Source: Ruminiclostridium papyrosolvens C7 (GTDB lineage: Bacteria; Bacillota; Clostridia; Acetivibrionales; DSM-1351). From it: 64,000 nt of DNA. Location of the stretch: positions 124,001-188,000 of the forward strand of contig NZ_ATAY01000031.1 of the NCBI RefSeq assembly GCF_000421965.1. The letters are read 5' to 3'. The notes below the pieces were generated by a model. It worked only from the letters and a program-made list of their open reading frames with translations. It ran no database searches and was not told where the DNA came from. Position numbers and translations under genes: made by a program. Below, piece after piece: positions 25,178-32,982 of the stretch (position 1 is the first letter of the stretch; each line of letters begins with the position of its first letter).

Positions 25178-26173
25178 ATGAATTTAACAGGTTTTGTTAT
25201 TATATTGTGCGCACTGGCATTGTTCTTTGCTTTGTTTTTTAGCCTGGTGCCCGTGGGTTTATGGATATCGGCTTTGGCTGCAAATGTAAAGGTTAGTATC
25301 TTCAACCTTATTGGTATGAAACTTAGAAGGGTTAAGCCCTACATGATAGTACTGCCTCTTATAAAAGCAGTCAAAGGCGGCATAGATCTAAATGTAAACC
25401 AACTGGAAGCACATTACCTCGCAGGAGGAAATGTAGATGTTGTTGTTGATGCTCTTATAGCTGCTCACAGGGCAAACATGAATCTTCCCTTTGAAAGGGC
25501 TGCAGCTATTGATCTGGCAGGTCGAAATGTACTGGAAGCAGTTAAGATGAGTGTAAACCCAAAGGTTATCGAGACACCTAATGTTTCAGCGGTTGCAAAA
25601 GACGGAATTGAACTTCTGGCAAAGGCAAGGGTAACAGTCAGGGCCAATCTTGACAGGCTCATAGGCGGTGCCGGCGAAACTACTGTTCTGGCCAGAGTCG
25701 GTGAAGGTATTGTAACAACTGTAGGCAGCTCTTTTTCGCACAAAGAGGTGCTTGAAAATCCTGATAAAATATCCCAAACAGTTCTGTCAAAGGGACTTGA
25801 TGCAGGAACCGCCTTTGAAATTCTTTCAATCGATATCGCTGACGTTGATGTAGGCAGAAACATTGGTGCCCAGTTGCAAACTCTTCAGGCGGAAGCCGAT
25901 AAGAACATTGCACAGGCGAAGGCTGAGGAAAGAAGAGCAATGGCTGTGGCGAAAGAACAGGAAATGAAGGCGGCGGTTCAGGAGATGAGGGCAAAGGTTG
26001 TGGAGGCCGAGGCTCTTGTACCGGATGCTATGGCTACAGCGCTCCGTGAAGGAAAAATCGGTGTAATGGATTACTACAATCTCCAGAATATAATAGCTGA
26101 TACACAGATGAGAGATACTATTTCAAAGACGGGTAAACCTGAAGTTCCTGAAAATATCGATATAAAATCATAG
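25178..26173 (+). CDS. floA: Flotillin-like protein FloA (YqfA)
   Basis: 331 residues. One N-terminal membrane segment (~3-28), then the SPFH/FloA body ([74 protein letters not shown]) and a helical part with [19 protein letters not shown], as in B. subtilis FloA. It organises functional membrane microdomains and affects fluidity, secretion and kinase activity. Start at 25178 is chosen for its AAGGAG ten bases upstream. It follows nfeD by 42 bases. Confidence 0.93.
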   Translation: MNLTGFVIILCALALFFALFFSLVPVGLWISALAANVKVSIFNLIGMKLRRVKPYMIVLPLIKAVKGGIDLNVNQLEAHYLAGGNVDVVVDALIAAHRANMNLPFERAAAIDLAGRNVLEAVKMSVNPKVIETPNVSAVAKDGIELLAKARVTVRANLDRLIGGAGETTVLARVGEGIVTTVGSSFSHKEVLENPDKISQTVLSKGLDAGTAFEILSIDIADVDVGRNIGAQLQTLQAEADKNIAQAKAEERRAMAVAKEQEMKAAVQEMRAKVVEAEALVPDAMATALREGKIGVMDYYNLQNIIADTQMRDTISKTGKPEVPENIDIKS

Positions 26174-26205
26174 GATACCGGGTAACTGGTATCAAAAGGA
26201 GTGAA

Positions 26206-26592
26206 GTGAAAATGGAACCAATTTTCAAACTAACAAATCCAAATCAGGGAATTCCTGTGAAAGCCAGCGGCTCAACGGCCGTTGGTACACCTATGGCTGG
26301 TGAGCCTGATAATAGTAATCCAACCGGGGTTCCTGATAACCTCCAAAACGGAACTTCACCAGACAGTTCTTTAGTATCAGGTAATACTGAAAAGCCTGAA
26401 CCCCGGGGCACGCCCAGGCCTTCTGAAACTATTATAAAATCGGACGCACCAAAAAAATCCAGCAAAGAAGTGGGTCTGAAAATTGACTTCAGTGATAACG
26501 GCCTGGTGCAGGGATTCATCATGTCGGAAATACTTGCTCGTCCAAAAGCAATGAAACGGAGAGGAAATACCCTATGGAACTCAAGGTTCTGA
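26206..26592 (+). CDS. Small unknown protein in nfeD-floA-lytTR operon
   Basis: 128 residues (126 if the ATG at 26212 is used). I do not recognise the family. Residues ~15-85 are rich in Pro, Gly, Ser, Asn and Thr and look disordered; the last ~35 residues (VGLKIDFSDNGLVQGFIMSEIL then ARPKAMKRRG) look folded and end with a motif of the kind Q-x-x-x-x-S-E-I-L-x-x-P-K. Its 3' end overlaps the response regulator by 19 bases, so it is translationally coupled to it. The GTG at 26206 is close to AAGGAG; either start is possible. Confidence 0.6.
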   Translation: MKMEPIFKLTNPNQGIPVKASGSTAVGTPMAGEPDNSNPTGVPDNLQNGTSPDSSLVSGNTEKPEPRGTPRPSETIIKSDAPKKSSKEVGLKIDFSDNGLVQGFIMSEILARPKAMKRRGNTLWNSRF

Positions 26593-27317
26593 TTATTGAT
26601 GATGATGAAGGAATGAGACTTGTTCTGAAAAAGATAATAGAAAAAACCGAGGGATTTGAGTTGGTTGGCGAGGCTGAAAGCGGAGAGACAGGCTTGGGCC
26701 TCGTTGAAACCCTCTCCCCTAACATTGTTTTTTTGGATATTGAAATGCCCGGCATGGGAGGCATTGAGTGTGCCAAAAGAATTACAGATATTGCACCCAA
26801 AACCTTTATTATTTTTGCTACTGCCCATGAGAACTACATGCCGGAAGCTTTTGAGGTATACGCATCAGACTATCTTATCAAGCCCTTTAAAATTGACAGG
26901 ATACTGACTACCCTTCAACACATAAAGGAGATATTTATCAACAAGGAGTCTGTAGTAGTTCACACCTCTCAAATAACCAAGGACAGTCTTTCAAAGCTTA
27001 TAATAAAGAGCAAGGAAGGCATCAGCTTCATAGACTGCAAGGATATAATATTTATTGAGCGTGAAAACCGATATACACTAATTCATACCTTGACTGAAAA
27101 CGTGACTACCTCGGAAGGCTTAAGCGAAATAGAGGAACGGCTGGACAAGGCACTCTTTTTCAGAAGCCACAAGTCATATATCATAAATCTTTCAATGATA
27201 TATAAAATCTATCCCTACGGGCGCTGGACCTATACTGTCAAGTTCAAAGGCACGGAAAAGGACGCTCTTCTCACACATGACAGGTATGAGCAGCTTGAGA
27301 AGCTTTTTGACGTGTAG
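26574..27317 (+). CDS. LytTR-type response regulator
   Basis: 247 residues. Receiver domain 1-120: IIDDDEG acidic pocket, NIVFLDIEMPGMGG with the phosphorylated Asp near 55, and YLIKPFK with the conserved Lys. A LytTR DNA-binding domain (~140-247) follows: KEGISFIDCKDIIFIEREN, FRSHKSYIINLSMI. Such proteins pair with Spo0B/AgrC-like kinases, and one lies four genes upstream (23646). It converges on the acetyltransferase gene with a 20-base gap and no obvious terminator. Confidence 0.92.
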   Translation: MELKVLIIDDDEGMRLVLKKIIEKTEGFELVGEAESGETGLGLVETLSPNIVFLDIEMPGMGGIECAKRITDIAPKTFIIFATAHENYMPEAFEVYASDYLIKPFKIDRILTTLQHIKEIFINKESVVVHTSQITKDSLSKLIIKSKEGISFIDCKDIIFIERENRYTLIHTLTENVTTSEGLSEIEERLDKALFFRSHKSYIINLSMIYKIYPYGRWTYTVKFKGTEKDALLTHDRYEQLEKLFDV

Positions 27318-27337
27318 GTCGTTTTCGGCGATTCTTA

Positions 27338-27973
27338 TTATGGAAAGGATGGTAAAGAATCCAAATACTTTTGTAGTGCATCAAAGTATCTGCCCATATG
27401 AATTCCATCTACAAATGCATGGTGTGCCTGAACGGAAAAAGGTATTAGCACTCTTCCGCTCTCCTCAAAGTATTTGCCCCAAGACAGCCGAGGTACAGCG
27501 TCATCACTTTTGAGCGAAATTGTATGTGTCAAAGAGGTAAAAGCTACCCATGGAATACATGTTATGTAAACCAGATCATCTCTTACCTCTTCTTCCGTTA
27601 CAATAAATTCTTTTTGGCTAACCGCTTTCTCTTTCGCCTTTTCTGTAAAAATCCCAATATCATTCTCCATATCAACATTAACTATCTTAAACAACTCGGA
27701 ATCATCCATCAAGTCTGTAAATGATGGGTGTATGGTACTGTGCCTAATAACCTCGTTGCCTCTGATTCGATATTTGAATTCATCTATCTGATTTAACACG
27801 TTGGTAGCTGCGAAAATCATACCATAGTAAAAAGAGATATGTTTTTCCTTGATTTTTTTTAAAAAATTGGTTATATCTATATTGGCACATATGGAATACT
27901 GAGGATAATCCATTTGTCTGAAAAAATTAAAATGTGCTGTCCTCTCCCATTTATTTAAATCAATAATTTCCAC
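27338..27973 (-). CDS. Chloramphenicol acetyltransferase-like protein
   Basis: About 211 residues of the trimeric CAT fold. The catalytic segment QAHHAFVDGIHMGRYF has the HHxxxDG signature near the C-terminus, and VEIIDLNKWERTAHFNFF and PQYSICANIDIT match the family start. The acceptor cannot be told from sequence; many chromosomal CAT-like proteins do not act on chloramphenicol. GTG at 27973 lies eight bases from AGGAGG; the TTG at 27979 is too close. The gene overlaps the P-loop kinase by 14 bases. Confidence 0.88.
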   Translation of the reverse strand: MEIIDLNKWERTAHFNFFRQMDYPQYSICANIDITNFLKKIKEKHISFYYGMIFAATNVLNQIDEFKYRIRGNEVIRHSTIHPSFTDLMDDSELFKIVNVDMENDIGIFTEKAKEKAVSQKEFIVTEEEVRDDLVYITCIPWVAFTSLTHTISLKSDDAVPRLSWGKYFEESGRVLIPFSVQAHHAFVDGIHMGRYFDALQKYLDSLPSFP

Positions 27974-28484
27974 GAGCAACGCCTCCTTGTATTCTTTCTT
28001 TTATTAAATATGCAGCCTGCTTTGCAGAAATATCACTGACATCAATTTTATCTGTATCAAGGCCATAATATCCGGCTATCCGGTCAATGCTCCTCTGAAC
28101 CACATCGGCTGATCTGACTCCCTCAGAAATGTCTTTATCCAACCTTTCCCTTAATGCTGTCTCATGAGAAACCAAAGAAAACATTTTGACCAAACAATCA
28201 GATATGTTCAACCTGGTTAAAACATCGTCTATAATATTTTGCGTATGCATAACCCAACAAAAGATAATATTTTTATACTCAGAACATTTAATAAAGTTGT
28301 TCAAAAGATAGGTGATATTGTCAAGCACCATTGCTTTGGTTTCATCTGTGACTACAAACTGTCGCATATCCCAGCACCAGTCTCCATCTAAAAAGACATT
28401 GTTGGGTAGTATTTTTTGAAGTTCCCTGCATGTAGTTGTTTTGCCCACACCCATGGTACCATTTATTATAATTAGATTTTTCAT
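27960..28484 (-). CDS. P-loop nucleotide kinase-like protein
   Basis: 174 residues of the AAA_17/AAA_33 small-kinase type. Walker A is INGTMGVGKTTT near the N-terminus, followed by VFLDGDWCWDM; a lid-like RERLDKDISEGVRSADVVQRS lies near residue 115-135. Relatives phosphorylate nucleosides, small molecules or antibiotics (for example chloramphenicol phosphotransferase-like); the substrate here is not known. It is in the middle of a same-strand trio with a CAT-like enzyme and an HD-GNAT fusion. Confidence 0.75.
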   Translation of the reverse strand: MKNLIIINGTMGVGKTTTCRELQKILPNNVFLDGDWCWDMRQFVVTDETKAMVLDNITYLLNNFIKCSEYKNIIFCWVMHTQNIIDDVLTRLNISDCLVKMFSLVSHETALRERLDKDISEGVRSADVVQRSIDRIAGYYGLDTDKIDVSDISAKQAAYLIKERIQGGVARGNY

Positions 28485-28528
28485 TTCCTCAACTCCCCAG
28501 ATCTGTCAGTGCGACAGTCCCCTTTTGA

Positions 28529-29644
28529 TTATCGCCATTCTTCCCTCAGTATACCATAACTTACAGAATCATAATGCTTGTTATCTACAATCCGGGCCTT
28601 ACGGTAAACAGCCTCCCTTTTCATACCCAGTTTTTCAGCCAGCTTTATCATCCGTTCGTTTCCTGACCATGTAGATACTCCAATCCTAACTAGTTCGTGT
28701 CTTTGGTCAAATATTTCGTTAATCCACATTTTCAGCGCTTTATAACCAATTCCATGTCCCCAGTACTTTTCATTGAAAATAACAATTCCAACCTCCATCC
28801 AAAGTGTTTCTTTTGATTTCCAATACCAGTTTACTTTCCCAATCAATTCATCAGTATTCTTATCTGCTATTATTTTTTGATTTGTAAGTACATTTTTATG
28901 TCCATTTAATAGAAGAACCCTCATCTCATCTATTTCTTTGATCAATTCTTCCTCATTGCTTTTCTCAAAATACGGACCATTGAACTTGTGAAATTCACTA
29001 GAAGGATGGTTCCAGTACAGATAATCTTCCAAATCCTTTAGCTCCAACTCTCGCAGGATTATTTCAAGAAAATTTTGAGTACTGCTTTTTTCGCACATTC
29101 GCACAGTGTCACTGTCTATGATCTCCCTTAGGGCTTTTATATCTTCATTGAATTCTGCATAATCTGACCCATAGTTTAAATTGAATTCATAGTCAAACCC
29201 AACCGGATTCAGGCCTTGATTGTGCTGTATAATTGTTTCCATCTTATCTAATGCCTTTACAAGCTTTGCTTCCTGAGATCCAGCTTCACTGTATTCTTTC
29301 CATAGAGAAAAAACCCGTTTACGCTGCTTGTCAGGAAGAGTGTTTGTCAGTGTTATCAACGCCCGTTCTTCCCTGTTCAGCTTCCCTTCAGGATTGGTCT
29401 CGGACTTTGCCGACACATCCCCTTCATAAATTTCACCACAATCATGAACAAGACATATTCCTAGAATTTTTGCCATATTCATATATGGAAAATATTCCGC
29501 TAAGAGCAGTGAAAACACTGCTAACCTCCATGAATGCTCCGCCACACTCTCCTGCTTTCCCTCGGATGTCCATGCGGTACGAGTTACATTCTTTAGTTTC
29601 TCTATTTCTTTAATAAAATCAATAACCCTAGTATAATCGTTCAT
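28529..29644 (-). CDS. HD-domain (YfbR-like) phosphohydrolase fused to GNAT acetyltransferase
   Basis: 371 residues, two domains. Residues 1-190: HD fold with AEHSWR (His37), LVHDCGE (His67-Asp68) and KALDKME (Asp133), the metal ligands of the YfbR/HDDC2 5'-nucleotidase group. Residues ~200-371: a RimJ/RimL-type GNAT domain with FNEKYWGHGIGYKALKMW (acetyl-CoA loop) and EKLGMKREAVYRKA. I know YfbR and GNAT only as separate proteins in most bacteria, so this is a probable gene fusion. Both motifs look intact. It sits at the head of the trio with the kinase and CAT-like genes, 45 bases apart. Confidence 0.85.
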   Translation of the reverse strand: MNDYTRVIDFIKEIEKLKNVTRTAWTSEGKQESVAEHSWRLAVFSLLLAEYFPYMNMAKILGICLVHDCGEIYEGDVSAKSETNPEGKLNREERALITLTNTLPDKQRKRVFSLWKEYSEAGSQEAKLVKALDKMETIIQHNQGLNPVGFDYEFNLNYGSDYAEFNEDIKALREIIDSDTVRMCEKSSTQNFLEIILRELELKDLEDYLYWNHPSSEFHKFNGPYFEKSNEEELIKEIDEMRVLLLNGHKNVLTNQKIIADKNTDELIGKVNWYWKSKETLWMEVGIVIFNEKYWGHGIGYKALKMWINEIFDQRHELVRIGVSTWSGNERMIKLAEKLGMKREAVYRKARIVDNKHYDSVSYGILREEWR

Positions 29645-29765
29645 TTTCCCTACCCGTAAAATAACTTCTATTTTTTAAAACCGACTCAATTTTTACATAT
29701 TTTCCCATGTATAACTATACACAAACATGTGTTCTTTGTCAAGGTTCGAATCGGCAATTCACCTC

Positions 29766-29793
29766 TTGACATATCCGAAAAATATTCTATACT
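29766..29793 (+). promoter_or_regulatory. Sigma-A promoter of riboswitch-pflB unit
   Basis: TTGACA (29766-29771), 16-base spacer, TATACT (29788-29793). Transcription would start near 29800, just before the ZTP aptamer. Confidence 0.8.
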
Positions 29794-29821
29794 AAAGTTA
29801 TAAACCATTTTAACAGAACAA

Positions 29822-29925
29822 ACTGTCATACAACTGGCGGACGTGGAGATTACCACAGGGAGTATGACTTTAATAGCCGGCCGCCTGGGCATCATAACTG
29901 CCCAGGCGGTATTTATTTTGTTGTT
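29822..29925 (+). promoter_or_regulatory. ZTP (pfl) riboswitch with terminator
   Basis: The conserved parts of the pfl RNA are in order: ACTGGCGG, a GTGG/CCAC hairpin (GTGGAGATTACCAC), CAGGGAG, and after a linker GCCGGCCGCCTGGGCA. The last segment also forms the 5' arm of an 11-bp terminator (CCGCCTGGGCA 29881-29891 / TGCCCAGGCGG 29899-29909) followed by a T-rich tract. ZTP or Z (AICAR) binding disrupts the terminator, so the gene turns on when 10-formyl-tetrahydrofolate is short. The downstream gene is pflB, the source of formate for that cofactor and the gene the motif was named after. Confidence 0.93.
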
Positions 29926-29985
29926 TCCAAAAACATACAAATAAAGTGTTTCCTGGGGAGAAATTTTTCCGAGGGGGTACTAAAA

Positions 29986-32214
29986 ATGAATCTAAGCATT
30001 TCTGATTTCAAACCGGGTAAATGGCAGAATTCTATTGACGTACAGGACTTTATCCAGACAAACTACACTCCGTATGATGGTACTGAAAGCTTTCTTTGCA
30101 GTGCCAGTTCAAAAACGAAACAACTCTGGGAAACTTGTAAAAGTCTTTTGGTTGAAGAACATTTAAACGGCGGAATTCTTGATATCGACACAGAAACCGT
30201 AGCAAGTATAACAAGTCACAAACCCGGCTTTATTGAAGAGAAATACGAAGTAATAAAGGGGCTTCAGACAGATGCTCCACTGAAAAGAGCCTTTCTTGCC
30301 AAAACCGGCTACAGAATGGCTAAACAGGCCTGCCAACAGTTTGACACTGCACCTTCACCCGACATTGATAAAATTTTCAATAAAAGCATAAAAACACATA
30401 ATGATGGTGTTTTCAGCGCATACACCGAAGAAATGCGCAAGGCCAGAAGATGCGGAGTTATAACCGGTCTTCCCGATGCATATGGCAGAGGCCGTATTAT
30501 AGGCGATTACAGAAGGGTTGCCCTTTACGGCACGGATTTTTTAATAAATCAAAAGCAAAAAGACCTGGACAGTCTCAGAGGCACTATGACTGATGGCGTT
30601 ATAAGGCTTAGAGAAGAACTTCACGACCAGATTGCCGCACTTAACGATTTGAGCGTTCTTGGAAGTTCTTATGGCTTTAACCTGAAGCGCCCTGCACAAA
30701 ATGCCTTTGAAGCTGTTCAGTGGACATATCTGGCATTTTTAGGTGCCTTAAAGGAAACCAACGGAGCTGCAAATTCTTTAGGCAGGCTCAATGTATTTTT
30801 TGATATATTCATTGAACGTGATATAAATAACGGTACCATGACAGAAGCAGATGCGCAGGAGCTGATTGACCAGTTTGTAATAAAGCTGAGGTTTATAAGA
30901 CACTTGCGTACCAAAGAGTACAATGAACTTTTTGCAGGAGACCCGGTTTGGTTGACGGAATCCCTTGGCGGAATCAGCAGTGACGGAAGGCATATGGTTT
31001 CCAAAACCTCTTACAGATTCCTTCAAACCTTAAAAAATCTGGGTTCTGCACCTGAACCAAACCTTACGATTCTATGGTCTGTAAAATTACCTGAAAATTT
31101 CAAAACGTTTTGTACCCAAATGTCTATTTCTACAAGTGCGATTCAGTATGAAAACGATGATCTTATGCAGCCACAGTATGGTGACGATTATGGTATTTCC
31201 TGCTGTGTATCCGCTATGCGTCTTGGAAAGGATATGCAATTTTTTGGTGCAAGATGCAATCTTGCAAAACTGCTTTTATTATCCTTAAACGGAGGCCGTG
31301 ACGAGATAAGTGGTGATCAGGTTGCACCTGAAATAAAGCCATATGAAGGCGAATACCTTCAATATGAGAAGGTTATGAAGAACTTTCTGGAGCTTCAGGG
31401 TTGGCTGACAGGTTTATATGTTAATACCATGAACATTATACATTATATGCACGATAAATACGCTTACGAGCGTCTCATGATGGCTCTTCACGACACAGAC
31501 GTCAACAGACTTATGGCCTTCGGCATATCCGGACTATCAGTGCTTGTAGACTCTTTGAGTGCCATTAAGCATACTTGTGTCAGGGTAATAAGAGACGAAC
31601 GTGGTATTATTACAGACTTTGAGCTAGAAGGAAGTTATCCTCAATACGGAAACAATGACGATAGAGCCGACAGTATTGCAAAAGAGGTTGTTACAAGCTT
31701 CTACGACAGTCTGAAAACTCATCCCACCTACCGCAATGCAAGGCATACTTTGTCAATCCTAACCATAACATCAAACGTTGTATACGGTAAAAAAACAGGC
31801 TCTACTCCTGACGGTCGTAAAAAAGGAGAACCTTTTGCCCCCGGTGCGAACCCAATGCACAACAGAGATAAGTCAGGAATCCTTGCAATGATGAATTCAG
31901 TGGCGAAGATACCTTATAGTGTGTGCAATGACGGAATTTCCCTTACTCTATCAGTTATTCCTAATGCTTTAGGGAAGGAAATGAATACTAAAATTTCAAA
32001 TCTTTCTGCCCTGATTGACGGTTATGTTATGAGTGGCGGCCATCATATAAATGTCAATGTACTTGATAAAGAAACTCTGGAAAACGCCATGAAGGAACCT
32101 ATGAAATACAATCAGCTTACAGTTCGTGTGTCGGGTTACGCAGTACATTTTATAAAGCTAACCAAGGCACAGCAGTTGGAAGTAATCTCAAGGACATTTC
32201 ATAAAGCTATGTAA
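29986..32214 (+). CDS. pflB: Pyruvate formate-lyase (formate acetyltransferase)
   Basis: 742 residues, standard length. It cleaves pyruvate with CoA to acetyl-CoA and formate through a glycyl radical. The adjacent active-site cysteines are in [14 protein letters not shown] and the radical glycine is in [10 protein letters not shown] near the C-terminus. GAGGGGG lies eight bases upstream of the ATG. No activase gene (pflA) is adjacent: a terminator and a convergent flavin reductase follow. Control by the ZTP riboswitch suggests that here the enzyme has a role in supplying formate for one-carbon metabolism as well as fermentation. Confidence 0.96.
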   Translation: MNLSISDFKPGKWQNSIDVQDFIQTNYTPYDGTESFLCSASSKTKQLWETCKSLLVEEHLNGGILDIDTETVASITSHKPGFIEEKYEVIKGLQTDAPLKRAFLAKTGYRMAKQACQQFDTAPSPDIDKIFNKSIKTHNDGVFSAYTEEMRKARRCGVITGLPDAYGRGRIIGDYRRVALYGTDFLINQKQKDLDSLRGTMTDGVIRLREELHDQIAALNDLSVLGSSYGFNLKRPAQNAFEAVQWTYLAFLGALKETNGAANSLGRLNVFFDIFIERDINNGTMTEADAQELIDQFVIKLRFIRHLRTKEYNELFAGDPVWLTESLGGISSDGRHMVSKTSYRFLQTLKNLGSAPEPNLTILWSVKLPENFKTFCTQMSISTSAIQYENDDLMQPQYGDDYGISCCVSAMRLGKDMQFFGARCNLAKLLLLSLNGGRDEISGDQVAPEIKPYEGEYLQYEKVMKNFLELQGWLTGLYVNTMNIIHYMHDKYAYERLMMALHDTDVNRLMAFGISGLSVLVDSLSAIKHTCVRVIRDERGIITDFELEGSYPQYGNNDDRADSIAKEVVTSFYDSLKTHPTYRNARHTLSILTITSNVVYGKKTGSTPDGRKKGEPFAPGANPMHNRDKSGILAMMNSVAKIPYSVCNDGISLTLSVIPNALGKEMNTKISNLSALIDGYVMSGGHHINVNVLDKETLENAMKEPMKYNQLTVRVSGYAVHFIKLTKAQQLEVISRTFHKAM

Positions 32215-32228
32215 TTTATAAAATGGAA

Positions 32229-32280
32229 AAGCCTTATGAAGAAAAGCCATAAGTCTGGTTTTTCTTCATAAGGCTTAGTT
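32229..32280. terminator. Terminator after pflB (bidirectional)
   Basis: A 17-bp perfect stem AAGCCTTATGAAGAAAA (32229-32245) / its complement (32260-32276) with a 14-base loop, then TTTT on the plus side and A-rich flank giving T on the minus side; it also suits the convergent flavin reductase gene. Confidence 0.92.
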
Positions 32281-32295
32281 TTACTTCAACTAAAT

Positions 32296-32886
32296 CTATT
32301 TTTGATTTCTCTTGAGATTCTTCTTCTTAGTTACAGAATACCCAAAATAACCCAAGGAGTTTCCTCCAAGGGGGTAATACTCACCATGTGAATAACAAAT
32401 TAATTCCGCTTTCTTTAAATCCAGTTTGCCCTTTTCATCCAACAGTGATTCTTCAACATTTGTAGCTACGACTTCAGCCAAAAACAATACATGTGAACCC
32501 AGCTCTATGGACTGTTTTACTACACACTCAAGATTCAAAGGACATTCCTTTATAAGTGGAACCTGTACTTTTGAAGCAGTTTCAGCCGTCAAACCCATTG
32601 CCTCAAATTTATCAATATCTCTGCCTGACTTAACGCCACAGTAATCAGTTGCAAAAGTCAGCTTTTTTGTGGGAAGATTAATTACAAATTCACCTTTTTC
32701 TTTTATAAGTTCATAGGAATACCGTTCTTTTCTTACTGAGATTGAGACCATTGGAGGGTCAGAATTGATTGTCCCCGTCCAGGCAATAGTAATTATATTG
32801 GGCTTCCCTTCATTATCCGTACATGATACCATTACAACCGGTACAGGATTTAACATTGTTGATGGTTTCCAAACTTGTTTAGCCAA
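32296..32886 (-). CDS. Flavin reductase-like (flavoredoxin family) protein
   Basis: 196 residues, FMN-binding split-barrel of the flavin reductase/flavoredoxin family: PVPVVMVSCTD, NIITIAWTGTINSDPPMVSISVR (FMN phosphate contacts) and KEKGEFVINLPT. In anaerobes such proteins pass electrons with bound FMN or release reduced flavin. The C-terminal ~20 residues are Lys/Asn rich and unusual. GGAGG lies upstream of the ATG. Monocistronic, convergent with pflB. Confidence 0.88.
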   Translation of the reverse strand: MAKQVWKPSTMLNPVPVVMVSCTDNEGKPNIITIAWTGTINSDPPMVSISVRKERYSYELIKEKGEFVINLPTKKLTFATDYCGVKSGRDIDKFEAMGLTAETASKVQVPLIKECPLNLECVVKQSIELGSHVLFLAEVVATNVEESLLDEKGKLDLKKAELICYSHGEYYPLGGNSLGYFGYSVTKKKNLKRNQK

Positions 32887-32982
32887 AATCGCAGCCTCCT
32901 TTAAGTCTATAATATTTCTTTTTTAGAATGTCAATACCAATATACTATGAATCACTTTTTTATTTTGATACCCGTTTAGAAA

